The notes under the pieces were generated by a model. That model was not told the origin of the DNA. It ran no database searches and saw nothing but the letters and a program-made list of their open reading frames with translations. DNA of 64,000 bases from positions 37,933,780-37,997,779 of the forward strand of contig NC_080041.1 in assembly GCF_012489685.1 (NCBI RefSeq). The letters run 5' to 3'. The stretch is from Lotus japonicus (taxonomy: Eukaryota > Streptophyta > Magnoliopsida > Fabales > Fabaceae). Positions 1-12,100 of the stretch are shown one piece after another. Each line of letters opens with the position of its first letter. Position 1 is the stretch's first letter. The position numbers and the translations under genes were made by a program.

Positions 1-109
1 AAATCAGAAAACCAGAGAATTGCTTGATCGCAATCAGAGATAACTTCCTGCACAATCAATCCACGTGAATGGGAGTAGAAAGTTTACAGTCCCCACAGAC
101 GGCGCCAAA
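1..109 (-). mobile_element. LTR retrotransposon leader with primer-binding site
   Basis: Read on the minus strand, the adjoining LTR is followed directly by TTTGGCGCCGTCTGTGGGG (positions 91-109). This TGGCGCC-type primer-binding site is widespread in plant Ty3-type elements (family knowledge). Positions 1-90 would be untranslated leader and the element continues beyond the left edge. No gag or pol is visible, so the lineage is inferred only. Confidence 0.7.
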
Positions 110-442
110 TGTTCTGGGAATGAACATTGAGGAAAGGTATAGTACCTAAGAGTAGAGTGATTGTGCTAGAGAGAGAGAATGAGAGGGAGAATGGGGGAGA
201 GAATGCTGAATTTCATGTGTCATTTCATCAAATGAGCAAAAGTCCCTTACAATTGATAACTACCTCCTATTTATAGAGCTTGGGTACTACCTATTGGGCC
301 AATTGGGCCTCCGAGATCAAGGCCCAATTTTAAGGCCAGGGCCCCGCCTCAGGGCGGGCTACATGCTGGGCGTTGCCCCTCTAGGGGCTCGCCCAGTCCA
401 GTGACTTAATAAATACATGATTGTATTGCAGCTTACTTTACA
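110..442 (-). mobile_element. 5' LTR of a retrotransposon leaving the window to the left
   Basis: On the minus strand this 333 bp block begins TGTAAAG and ends AACA, the TG...CA ends of an LTR, and is followed at once by the primer-binding site. A TATA box (TATAAATAG, about 266-274) faces the leader, as expected for an LTR promoter. The partner LTR lies outside the window, so the TSD cannot be tested. Its outer edge abuts the CTAG of a Helitron-type terminus at 443. Confidence 0.65.
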
Positions 443-2597
443 CTAGGTATTTATACCCGTGCGTTGCACAGGTTTATTTACAACATTTTTTAACATTATA
501 TAACAATGATTATAGTTTAAATTATTACATAAATGTTAAAATAGTTTTTATTTTAAAATAAAAAATAATAATTGTGTTCATTATTTCAATAATTTTGAAA
601 AAAAGACTTTTCAATAAATAGTATTGGAGTTTTCTTTATAAATAATTAATATTACTCGAATTTAATAATTAATATTTAATAATCAGCATTGGATCACTTT
701 ATAAATTTAATTATTTATTTATTTAATAATGTGAAAAATAATACAGTCCATGTGAATAAAAGATTAAGCAATAAGTTTTTAATGCCATCAAAATAGTTGT
801 TTTACCATTTTATGTACTTTTTACGGAGAAAGTCGTTTTTTGGAAAGAGCAATCACAATTTCTCAAATAGGTTTACGCATGTTAGATCATTTTATAAATT
901 TAATTATTTATTTATTTAATAATGAGAAAAATAATACAGTCCATTTGAAAAAAAGATTAAGCAATTAGTTTTTAATGCCATCAGAAAAGTTGTTTTACCA
1001 TTTTTTATACTTTTTTCGGAGAACGTCATTTTTTGAAAAGGGCAATCATAATTTCCCAAATAGGTTTACACATGTTAAAATCGAGAAAAATAAAGTAATT
1101 TCATCTTTTCTCTATTAAGCTTGCTCAAAATCAGTTTTACTAATATGTAATAAGATCAGAAAATTATATTGAGATTGTTTCTTCAAATAAAACGCACATA
1201 CGTTATAGTTTTTTTTAACATTACGTTATAATTAATAGTAAATACCTTATAGCGTCATTTTAAAATTTAAACTATTTTATCTAAATTATTTATGGATAAC
1301 ATTATTTTGTCATTAATCAAGTTTAATTTTTGTTATTTTTCCCTAATGCGAAATTCAAGTCAATTTTTAAGTTTATGACCATTATTATTCAATTTAGGAA
1401 GTTGAATTACTTTCGACAATACAATTTTTTTCAGTTTTAAATTTTATTATTTAATATATTAATTACAAAGAAATTTTCTATTGCTTCCTTTATTTTAGTA
1501 CAATGGTAGGAAGATTTTACTGCTTAGTGTATTTAATAAATTTTTTATGATAATTGAATTAAAAAATTAAATGACTATGACTAATATATATATTTTGAAA
1601 TATTTTTGTATCTAATTAAATATTTTATTAAATCATTAAACTAACTCATACTAACCTCCCTACCTGAAATAAAAGTGTAGTTTTTGTTTATTAGAGTGTC
1701 TTGTTTCGTTTTTTTTTTTTCCACACTTTTTTAGAGAACTAAAGAGTTATGTTTCAGGAGTCTTTTGTCATGTTCTATTCTACCTTATACAACAAACATG
1801 AAAATTAGTTGGTAGTTGAGTAACTAATTAATTTGAAAATATTATTGATCAGGTTTAGTTTAGTTTAATATATATAATACAAATGATTTTTTTTATTTTT
1901 TTGGTGTATTTATAACAAAATTTCAATTGAATTATACATTTTAGTAGGTGTTTGAATAGCTAATGACTTAGGCAATTTTATTCATTTTTAATATTTTAAT
2001 ATAATTTATTTAATACAAAGGAAAATGTTAATACAAAGGTTCAAAGTAACTTTTACTTTTACATTTTAGTAGGTGGTGTAAAAAATAGTAATAAGTTTAT
2101 TTTTTAAAAATTCCTCAACTTACGATGAATAATTATTATTAAATTAATTTTAATTTTAATATATAAAAAATTAGAAAGTTTTACAATTAGAAAGAAGTAT
2201 AAAAAATTACTATTAACTATGTAATATTGTTATTAGTGTAAAGTTAGTCAATTTAAATTATTATTATTACTTACATATTTCCCTCATGTAGTAATTAATA
2301 ATTTCAATTTAAATTTAAATAATATCAATATTTAATTTAAAATATGAGAAATTGAAAAGTTTAACCATTACTAATTAGAAATTAATAACAATTGGATGTA
2401 ATTAAAGGTTGAAACAACTTCAAAAGAAAAAGTTGAATAAAAATTTGTTTAACTTCATTATTTAATGTCTTTAATACTTATAGCTCAAGTGAGCTTTACA
2501 TAAAAACTTAATAGTCTCAAATATAAATTAAAAACTTTAATAATATATGCACTTCCATTGTAAATGAAGCCGGGCAACGCACGGGTATCATATCTAG
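443..2597. mobile_element. Helitron-like block with inverted 3'-type termini
   Basis: The left edge (443-475) and the reverse complement of the right edge (2565-2597) both read CTAG, a short AT stretch, then ATACCCGTGCGTTGC, about 36 similar bases. Each looks like a Helitron 3' end (short GTGC/GCAC hairpin, then CTAG followed by host T), but they point in opposite directions. The 2155 bp interior is AT-rich and has no coding capacity. It could be two head-on Helitron remnants or one element with near-palindromic ends; the sequence does not decide. Confidence 0.55.
692..1075. repeat. Two tandem copies of a ~192 bp unit
   Basis: A unit starting GATCA(C/T)TTTATAAATTTAATT at 692 repeats from 884, with small differences, including a shared stretch with 'taatgccatca'. 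It lies inside the Helitron-like block; internal tandem units are common in non-autonomous Helitrons. Confidence 0.75.
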
Positions 2598-3738
2598 TTA
2601 TATGTATTTGTGAATTTTACAATACATATGAATATCTATAACTTGTTATAAGCTACTTATATAATTAGGGTATGGATAAGCCTACCTACTTATAATTTAT
2701 TTTGAGTTTATTGACTTTATTTTAATAAACTTAACAAAATAGCTTATGAATAACCGCTTTATGCGAAAAACACTGTATTGAAATTTAAGAAATTTAACTC
2801 TACCCCCAAAATCTACCTTAAGATATAATGATTGTCTTCTCACTTAGCCATATCTCTAGCTAATAATGTGAGACTTAACACCCTCTCACGTCAATGACTA
2901 GTTAATGTGACTTAACATTCCTTTGCGTCTAGGACATGTGAAAAGCGGAGATCATCATGTCTATATCTCTTTCCATCATGGGATATCTTCAGAGGGCGAT
3001 ACGAGTAGCTAGCTCAAGAGGTGAGGTTTATCTTCCCACTTATAAGCACTTCACTAGCTAGCCAATGTGAAACTTAAAAAACTATATTCATAAGCACTTA
3101 TTTCGATAGCTATAATTATGTTAGCTTGTGTTGTACATGACCAATGTGTTTGTTTGGACGAATTATGAAGTATACTAGTTACAAATAGAGATCATTACAA
3201 AGTGATTTTTTGAATAATTCTATTTTCTTTTCATTTATTTCTACGTGAGGCCAGGTATCTTAATGTAGTGGACAAGCTTGCCTTAATGTTGAAGGTTCTA
3301 GAATATCCGGGCCTACAGGGATCAAAGATGGACCAGAGTTTGAAGGGAATTAAGTTTGCCTCTTAAAGCAAACTTCTTAAAGCAAAGCAAAAAAGATGAA
3401 ATGACTTGCTATGTCCTTGTAGTGGAAATTATTGTTTATTACTTTATTGTTAGCATAATATGCATTATTTTTATTTTAACATTTGACATAAAGCATTTCC
3501 TTTTACTTTTTCAAAAATGACTTTTGACTTTTAAAATTAATTCTTATAACACATTGGAAATTTTTATTTTATGTTAAGGAAAATTATTACTACTTGTTAC
3601 CCAAAAAAATTGTTTCTTTTATCAGCGAAAAAATGTAATCTATCTTAAATATTTTTTTCTTTTGTGAACAAAGAAACTCTTTTTTGTAACAAAAAAAAAA
3701 CTCTTTTGTTGTTGCTTCTTTTTGAGTAACAACATTAA
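2598..3738. other. AT-rich intergenic sequence
   Basis: I see no gene and no delimitable transposon here. The stretch 2810-3080 has a different look (repeated 'ctagccaatgtga' type phrases) and could be an old LTR remnant, but no ends are visible. Confidence 0.4.
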
Positions 3739-4571
3739 GGTAGTGTTTGGTAGACAGGTGTGAAGGGATGGGTTCCGTTCCGTGTTTGTCATATTTTTTA
3801 GATGAAACAGAACAGATCATCAGACTTCAGGAACATGACAGTTTTGTTCCGTGGAAAAGGGTGGAACGAAAGAGAACGGAACAAAACACTCAATTAAAAG
3901 ACAAAACTACCCTAATTTATTACATATATCTCCTTATCAATTCTTGCTTTTTTTATCATCTACACATAACATCAATCATCAATTTATTTCTCACAATTTT
4001 TTTTTCGGACTGCACTACCAGAAGAATGAGATTTGCGATATATTCATCTTCATAATGAATTCGTTTGACAAATTTTCTAAAATTCATTTGACGCTATTTT
4101 GTTTTTTTACTGTTTTGCCAATTTTTATTTTAAATTTATGTAATTATAAATAAAATTAACTATAATTATTTAACTTATGTAACTAATTTGATTAGTCTCT
4201 CACATTTTTTAGGAATATATAATAATATTATTTGCAAAGTTATGTACTCGTTCAACTATATTCAAAATTAATATTTATGCATATTTTTCATAAATTTATA
4301 ATTTTATTGATAAAAGTTTATTATAAACTAATATAATACTATTTTTTAAGTTTTAAGTTAATATGTATACAAGTTATTCTATTTAATTTATTTTTTATGT
4401 TTAATGAAACATTAAATGTGATAAGGGTATATATGTAATTAATTTGTGGTCTTGTTCTGTCGGTTTTGCATTTACCAAACACAGTACACATAAAAAAGTT
4501 GTCATGTTCCAATCTGTTACGTTCTGTTCCGTTCCGTTATGTCTCGTTCTGTTCAGTTTCCAAACACTACC
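3739..4571. mobile_element. PIF/Harbinger-type non-autonomous element (MITE)
   Basis: The element starts GGTAGTGTTTGG and ends CCAAACACTACC, a perfect 12 bp terminal inverted repeat, and is flanked by TAA (3736-3738 and 4572-4574). A 3 bp TAA/TTA duplication and a GG... TIR are the Harbinger signature. Subterminal stretches rich in GGAACGGAAC-like words are also inverted relative to each other. The 833 bp have no transposase, so the element would need one supplied in trans. Confidence 0.8.
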
Positions 4572-4779
4572 TAAGTCTACTTCTTTGTGATCACAAGTCA
4601 TAACTCACAAGGGTCGTTCTTGAAACTTTACATGGAGGGGTCTTGAAACTTTACTAATACAATTCCTATAAAAATTATATCACACTATTTACAATGATTA
4701 TTTAACTAACAAAAAAATTATGCTTCGAAAAACTAACAAAATTACAAAGAACTAAGAAACATGAAGGTCTCGAGTTCAA

Positions 4780-4890
4780 TAGAAGGCCTATTAAAAATCA
4801 TAAGACTGATCGTAGGCGAGTGAGCTCCCCTCTAAGCAAGTCAATCTGCAGCATCATTCCCTTCTAGATGACTCCATGCAAGGCTGATTA
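4780..4890 (-). pseudogene. Short LINE RNase H relic
   Basis: On the minus strand this gives W-S-H-L-E-G-N-D-A-A-D-stop-L-A, matching the C-terminal part of the RNase H domain of plant LINEs (the 'R-x-x-N-x-A-A-D-x-L-A' motif). It is cut by stops and only about 100 bp are recognisable. Confidence 0.5.
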
Positions 4891-5332
4891 ATAAATATTG
4901 ATAAAAAAAATTTATAAGTTAAAATAAATCTTAAGTATTACATAATTCGTAAATAACTTGAGAAATAATTTATCGAATATATATATATATATATACATTA
5001 TAAAAAAGTGGACAAAATTTATATAGAACTTCTCAAATTTTGAAAGTCAATATTGAAAAAAATTAAAGTGGTGAAAACAATACTTTTAACCGAACAAAAA
5101 CCTTTAACTATTTAATATTTTTCTTGGCGAAAGAAAACAAATAAATGAGTTGGAGTCCATGAGATATCGCACTTAAAAAGGCGCATTCTTTTCGGTTACT
5201 TCTGTTTTTCCTCATACGGGGAAGAAAAAAAGCTAGGAGGCCCAAACTGCTTTTGAGTTTGCTTCATCGCCTATAGCATTTATTTAACCTTTATTTAAAA
5301 TAATGTAAATGAAAAAGCTATTGTTAATTGTT

Positions 5333-6990
5333 ATTTTTTTTTGTACATCGGAAATTTAAAAGACAGGAAAAAGAATTACAAGGCTAACAAGTCCCTAGCC
5401 AAGATGGGACAAAGCTCTTGACGAGGAACCTCAAGATAGGTATAAGAGCATTGAAGACGACTACCCAAACCGGCAAGACAATCTGCAGCGTCATTCGCAT
5501 CTCGAGAGATATGCTTGAGCTCCACATCCCAATCACGATCCAAGAGCAGCTTTAACTTTAGCAAGTTGGAGGCCTGAACATGGAATTGATAAGTGTTATT
5601 AGCTAAAGCCGGGACAATATCAAGGCAGTCCACTTCACAATCAACACATCTCAAATTTGCATCCCATAACATATTCAATCCCAGCTTTAGAGCTTCAATT
5701 TTAGCCAGAAGTGGGTTTGCACTAGTCGCACCCGCATAAAACCCGCACACCCAAGAACTAGAAGCATCCCTCACGAGGCCCCCATTCCCGATCTCGTGCC
5801 AACATGATCGAATGCTCCATCTGTATTCAGCTTAAGCCTACCAGCAGGGGGAACGCTCCACCGCGCCACAGCCACACTCCCTGTTAAACTCGACAGGTCT
5901 GATGACAAATAGGTAATGTGCTCATGGTGATCATGGAGGATCCGCTGAACTGTGCTCATCGCGCTCGAGCTATTGTCACCCAAAAGAGCATTGTTACGCC
6001 ACCTCCAAATCCCCCAGATTGCTGTGACGAAAAGGGACGCATGCGTACCGCACGCTTGACACAAGAGCCAAGAGAAAATATCCCCAGAAAGAAAACCAGT
6101 CCAAGAGAGAGCATCAAGCCTGGACCAAACCTCCCTAGCGAACCTGCAATCTCTCAAACAATGAATACTATCTTCAACATGATGGTTGCAGCGGGTACAA
6201 GCTGGGGAAGACACCAAGTGGCAGCGAAACCTGAAATTATTCACTTGGATAGCGTCATGCATGAGAAGCCACACAAACACTCTAATTTTCTCCGAGGCCT
6301 CAATTTTCCAAATGAACTTCCAAGGCACCAATGGGGGAAACGATGGTCTGAGCAGCCTCCGAGATGAGCCAAGAATAAGCGCTAGCAGCCGTATAAACCC
6401 CATTCCGGTCATGCTTCCAGGTCCAACAGTCGACCAGCCTAGCATCAATGCTCGGAACAATAGCATGGAAGGACTGTTGCAAGTCTGGCGGTATGATAGT
6501 ATAGAGGCCAGAAAAATTCCAACTGCCATCTCGAATAACATCACGAAGAGACAAGGATGTGTCAGTTATATGAACAAAGGGGAGCCTGGTGGCAAGCGAA
6601 CCTTGCCCACTCCAATCATGGTACCAGATTGAGGTTGTTCCCTTGCCCAGTTTGAACCGGAAACCCTCCTTGAGGACATCGCGAGCACGCAGGATGCCTT
6701 TCCAGAGGCTTGACACCGACGGCGAAGCAACAACATCAAGGATAGATTTTGAGCCCAGGTACTTATGGGAGAGAACACGCACCCAAAGTTTCTCAGGATC
6801 TTGCAGCAAGGTCCACACAAGCTTCCCCAAGAGGGAAGTATTTGCGAGAGAGGTGTCTTGCACACCGATACCACCATCTTGACGAGGTTGGGTGACAACC
6901 TCCCATTTAACCCGATGCCATCCGTGATGATCAGAAGCAGACCAGATAAAATTCGAGCTGCTCTATCAATAGAGTGAACGATAACCACAT
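5333..6990 (-). mobile_element. 5'-truncated LINE: RT C-terminus, zf-RVT, RNase H
   Basis: The minus strand reads, in order, the region after the reverse transcriptase (6990-6330, with I-D-R-A-A-R and L-L-G-K-L-V-W), a zinc-knuckle zf-RVT region with CTRCNHHVEDSIHCLRDC-type spacing (about 6250-6150), and an RNase H domain (5860-5376). At least two or three frameshifts (near 6860, 6330 and 5772) break it. RNase H shows D (LNTDGAF), D (EVDCLDIV) and D (DAADCLAGL), but the catalytic Glu position is Lys (LLAKIEAL), so the enzyme would be dead. A short poly(A), seen as T's at 5333-5342, marks the 3' end. I could not find a TSD. Confidence 0.85.
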
Positions 6991-7552
6991 AATTATTTTA
7001 ACCAAAAAATTGAATTATTACAACCGCGCTCTTAGCTTATATCAAAACACAAATTATGATAATATTCATAGTTTTTCTTTTTCTTTTTCTTTTTCTTTAG
7101 TATTTTTCTTTATTAATCCATGTTTTCCTTTCCTTTTTTTTCACATGGTTGCGCAGTTACTAGTCACCTACACGGATCTATAACTAACTAAAGCTAGAGG
7201 GTTTTGGGTACTGTTCATAAGAGGAAACCCGCAAGAGCCGGGTCAAGGGTCGGGTTTGGGTCGGTTTTTCCGGAGCCTATACAGAAGACCCATTACAGCT
7301 GCCAAATAGAGAGGTACGAACATTATAGCTGCAAAAAATCTTCTGCAATCTTCTCCTGTAGATTTTGAAGTACAAGTGCAATCTTTCCTGTACCGCAATT
7401 GCCCTCTATCTCATTTTGGTTTTCTCTAAATTGTTTATCATCTCTGCTATAAAAACCGAAACTGTGATCAGTCATTGGCACCGCTTGATAGTTCGACTAA
7501 TCCATCTGATAGTCTTTTTCAATTACTTATATTTTGTTGAGGTCTGGGTCAG
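6991..7552. other. Intergenic, with a pyrimidine-rich microsatellite
   Basis: No gene is seen. A (CTTTTT)n-like tract lies at about 7074-7100. From 7300 the base composition resembles a plant promoter or leader and it runs into the ATP synthase delta-like fragment. Confidence 0.4.
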
Positions 7553-7765
7553 ATGGCTTCGTTGGGTGGCAGTTTGAATTTCGCTGCCACCAGCTACGTC
7601 TCCGTACTAGCCGACATGGAGAAGCTCGAGACCCTCTTTTCTGAGGCCACCAGCTACGCCTCCATACTCGCCGACATGGAGAAGCTTTTCTGACCCCCAA
7701 GGTGTTCGACTATTTCTCCAACCCAACCATCGAAGACAAAGCAAGTACAGAAGCTCACTCAGCAC
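7553..7765 (+). pseudogene. Chloroplast ATP synthase delta-like fragment
   Basis: From ATG at 7553 the reading frame gives a protein of about 47 residues containing S-Y-V-S-V-L-A-D-M-E-K-L-E-T-L-F-S. It then repeats this block (A-T-S-Y-A-S-I-L-A-D-M-E-K-L) and continues, after a frameshift near 7700, as V-F-D-Y-F-S-N-P-T-I-E-D-K. This matches from memory the N-terminal helical part of the OSCP/delta family ('...ADIEKLE..FSDPxVxxFFxNPTI'). The internal duplication of ~60 bp and the frameshift rule out a functional subunit. The following 130 bp encode only a charged low-complexity tail. Confidence 0.45.
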
Positions 7766-7984
7766 CGGGAAAGAACAAAAACAGCACCGGGAAAGAACAA
7801 AAACAGAGGAAGAACATGGGAAGAAGAAGAAAAAGAGGGGAAGAGGAGGAAGACGAAGAACCCAACCCATCATGAGTAAGATTTCTTCTGACTCAGCACA
7901 ACCCACTTCTGTCCCTCTTCTTCCAGATCCAAGAAAAAAGAAAAAATGAGATTAAAAAAGAGAAACAGAGAAGTATTAAGATTC

Positions 7985-8345
7985 ATAGAACAATTTTTAC
8001 ATTCATCATCAACAAATTTACAAAACAAATATATTACAACATATCCGTTTAAAATAACACAGGTGATGCAAAAAAGGTGAAGCCTTCACTTGCATCAGGA
8101 GCATGCACGCTTTCTTCGCTGCAATAGAACCAACAGAGATGAAGGTGCCACCGTTGCATAGTCCTAGATCCGGTGGAGGGGAATGAAGATCGAGAGAGAA
8201 GGAGTGGTGGTGACTGGTGATGCGGCGTTGCGGCGGGCGGAGAGTGGAGCTAGGGTTTCTGCTGTGTTTATGGTTGAGGCTGAAAACTAGGGTTTGGGTA
8301 AGTGAGAGTATTTATATGAATGGTGTATGGGTTTGCATAAGAGGT
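7985..8345 (-). other. Gene-5'-end-like segment, unidentified
   Basis: On the minus strand there is a TATA-like CATATAAATAC (about 8316), then two 'AAACCCTAG' words typical of plant leaders, a proline/serine-rich coding-like stretch, and a possible ATG near 8163 giving a short peptide. No family is recognised. It may be the captured first exon of a gene. The higher GC contrasts with its flanks. Confidence 0.3.
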
Positions 8346-8504
8346 GTGTAAGAAACATTTTTGGTTTGCATAATATTGGGCTGGGCTCGCATTTTTTTTT
8401 CTTTATTTAAAGCTGGGGCCGGTTAGTAGTATATTGGGAATAAGCAATAAAATCTGTGCCTAAATGTTATATATTTAACTGCCCAGTATTTAAGAAGAAA
8501 ATCG

Positions 8505-8600
8505 ATTCAGGCTTGGTGGTAATGACATTAATAATTTACCTCATTGTCTCAGGTTCTACTCCACCTGGGGCTTCTCCTTTTTTAATTATTTGATCTTTCA
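8505..8600 (+). mobile_element. Possible tRNA-derived SINE remnant
   Basis: The phrase GCTTGGTGGTAATGAC resembles a pol III A box and AGGTTCTACTCC a B box about 35 bp downstream. No clear ends or TSD are visible, so this is tentative. Confidence 0.3.
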
Positions 8601-9120
8601 TTATTTCTTTTATTTTTTTTTTTTACCAAAGAGTTTAATAATTTTATAATTTGATTTCTCTACTACTCTTTAAATATTTATCTGATAATTTATGTACATT
8701 AATTTGAATAATTTTATTTTTAATTTTTTCTCCCACATCTTAGATTTATAATATTTGATTTTCTTTTTGCTCCCACCCCTTTTTGCTAATTAATTTTTTT
8801 AACATTATTCAGAAAAATAAAATCGTTATATTGCTATGAGATGTTAGGATTACTGCAATATATTAGTCCTTTTTCTGGGTAAATAATATAATATATTAGT
8901 CTATTAGATACAAGAAATTTTTTTTTAATCTATATTTAGGTATGAAATTTTAGGATTATATAATAAAAACCAAAATTAAAATAGAAATTACTTCATTAAA
9001 TTTCACACAATATTCTATTAAATTATTTTATATATTTTATTATTTTATCTTTTGTAAGTAATTATTTTTATCTTTCACAAACATTCATTTATAAAAAAAA
9101 AATTGTTGGTTTAAATTCAA
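8601..9120. other. AT-rich intergenic sequence
   Basis: Nothing recognisable beyond poly(T) and TA-rich stretches. Confidence 0.4.
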
Positions 9121-9158
9121 TATTTTAAATAAAATAATGAGGACCACAAAGTGCGTAG

Positions 9159-12100
9159 TGTAACACCCCGATTTCGGTGGCGTCACTTTACTAACACAAA
9201 AATAAAATAAAGCGAAAAAGCAGGTATTTTTTTCGTTTTGTTTAAATAAAAGACTAGTCGAAATAAAGACTTAACCCAATCGCGATTAACAGCGATTAAT
9301 ATACAATACAAGCACAACCCTCGCTACAACTAAAAACATCGTGACGAGTGTCCTCAAGTGACGGAAAGTAATATCAAATAACTAAAGGTATTGCCCAACG
9401 GCAAACAAGTGCGACCCATAGATAGAGTCATGAGTTTTATAAATACAGTCTTCCAAGAAAGTAAGTCAGCCCAAAACGGCCTCCAAAAAGACTTCCTACG
9501 TCCGACTACTCCATGCGATTCCCATCTACGGAGAACCACACTGAAAAGCAATCTGTCGGAAACTACTCTGTCCCAAAAGTACAATTGACGAATCAGAGCT
9601 ATGACACTAACACCCAACCTTAGTAGGCTCCAAACACCCATACCCTAAACTTCCATCCTCGACCCTCATCTGGTCATGCATTCAGTCCGGGTCCTCGTCG
9701 AAAGCTTCAGTACTGGTCATTACGCTCCTGGTCCTCCTCGAGTGACGAATCATCACGAATCGACTGACGGACGCCTGGCAGCAGGCCGACCGCCCAAACA
9801 CAAACATGCAACCAAAGCCAAGGCGCTAGGGTCAACTCACGAAATACAATAGATATACAAACAACATGTAATAAAGGGGGTATATACTTATATAGGTTCT
9901 CAGTTGCCTATCTTAAGGTATATACTTAGCATGTTATCAAGGCTCTAATAAACAATTCGATATCTGCTATCTCAACAGTTCAATAAACAATTACTCAACA
10001 ATTCAATAAGGGTGCATGTATGCATGCAATGTCAACTCAAGAGATGATCCCAACAAATAGGCATGTCAAGTCGATCCAACTCATCGGGTTGAACATACAG
10101 ACTCGCACACGCAACTCTCACAATTAGGCATGTCAAGTCGATCCAACCCATCGGGTTGAACATACGGACTCGCACACGCAACAGATGACAACGCTAAGTC
10201 GGTTCACTCAAAAGAGTCGAACATACGGACGTTGCGCGTGTCCAATGACTACCGCCGAATCGATCCAATCCATTGATTGAACATACAGATCCGCGCGTGT
10301 CGAAAGGTTATCGCTGAATCGATCCAATCCCTCGGATTGAACATACGGATTCACGCGAGTTAAAATGGCGATCGCTGAATCGATCCAATCCATCGGATTG
10401 AACATACGGACTCACGCGTGCCTGAGTGACTACCGCCGAATCGATCCGATCCATCGGATTGAATATACGGACTCGCACGTGTCAAACAATTATTGCCGAA
10501 TCGGTCCAAAGGTCTCGTTAGTTAATCAAAGCATTTCAAGTTGAGTTAATCAAGTTATGAGGTTTATTATCGAAATCCAAGTTCCATAAGTTATCAAGTT
10601 CCAAATTCCAGCTATTCAAAGTTTCCCAAATTCCCCAAATATAATCCCGGGGAAAAGTCTAAGTATTCCAAAGAGGGCTAGATCTCATACCTCAAGTCAG
10701 GACCTGCCCGAAAGATCAACAACATCAACTCAAATGTCCTACGCTCCACAATCGCGTCAACATGCACAATTCGATATCAATTCAACAATATTCAGCTCTA
10801 AAGAGCGATGCAAAAATAATATGGTGCGGAAATCATAAGACAGAAACCAGTAAACGGTCGAAGCCTCTCAGAAAACGGAGACACACGTCTCATATAAGTT
10901 TTACTCGGCCGAAGCCTCCATAAAATATTTCGCAGTTCAAAGCGATAAACAATATCCAAGCAATATTCAATATCAAGCAATATTCAAGTCGAATTTATCG
11001 ACGCCTATAAATTAATAGCTAGTAAGTAAGTTGCCCTAACCTCGAGTTGTTCTAGTCTCGCGGTGCAGGTCTCGCTCACAAGCTTGTTCAGTCAAGCCCA
11101 AGGTTTCCACAAACGAACCTTAGAGCAAACAAAGCAAAAAATCAATCAAATTAAGTCGATATAATCAAAACAATACTAACTAAAGTTAGACAAAGCTCAA
11201 GAAGCTTCAGAGTACAACATATATGCACGTATGAAAGGGCTTTCCCCGAATGGATGAGTTTTGACTCGATTCAAGTTTTGTACAAAAACACTTTATTCGC
11301 TAAAACGTGCATAACTCGAGCTACAGAACTCGGAATGACACGAAACCAACGCCAAAATTTCGACAACGGAAAGAGCTACGCTATAACTCAGGTCATTCAG
11401 ACCCAAAAATTATTTTTGGACACGATACCATGGCATATAAGTTTCGGCCACTATCAAAATAGGGCTTCCCGAACTTTTTCTTCGATCTAATTTAATTCCT
11501 AGGTATTCTTAGGCGATATCTAGGCCAGGGAAACTCTCAGAAAAATTATCGGATCGAAAACTGTCACATGGGTATTTTGGTCAATATTTTTAGCTCAGAA
11601 TTTCAAAATTGGAATTTCGAAAAACAAATTTGATGGGGACGTCACCAACGACGTTTATGACAACTAATCCTACTGACACTAAGCTAAGTCGAGAGTTTTA
11701 AACCGAAAGAACGAAACTTTGGCTCAAAATGAGTTTTTCAAGCAGAATTGGAATTCGGCGGCATTTCGGCGAGATTCAGCAGAAAACAACCGGATATTCA
11801 TGCTCTTGGGCATGTAGGCAATAAGTTTAGACACTGAAATCAAGTTATTTGGACAGTTTTACAAAAAGCTCAAAACTTTGAGCACAGAAAAACATAGAGA
11901 AAAACGACGGAATTGACGATCAGAAGCATGGAATAGCATCTATACCTCGAGGTCTACGCGTAGCAACTGTCAGTGAGACGATCAGGAAAGAAACGGCGAA
12001 AATCTTTTCTCCTCCCTCTCCTCTCAAGCTCGCGGCCTCTCCAATGGCAATGGTGGGGTTTTTGATTTTTTTTTTCATTTTCTTGCTATTTATAGGTTTT

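Noticed and set aside
6186..6632. Plus-strand open frames of ~150 codons at 5.9-6.6 kb
   Set aside because: They are antisense shadows of the minus-strand LINE coding region.
5333..6990. TSD for the LINE at 5.3-7.0 kb
   Set aside because: I compared both flanks by eye and found no convincing repeat; the ends may have eroded.
10070..10510. ~61 bp repeats that could be read as a CRISPR array or a satellite
   Set aside because: Spacer-like parts are diverged copies of each other, and the array lies within a solo LTR.
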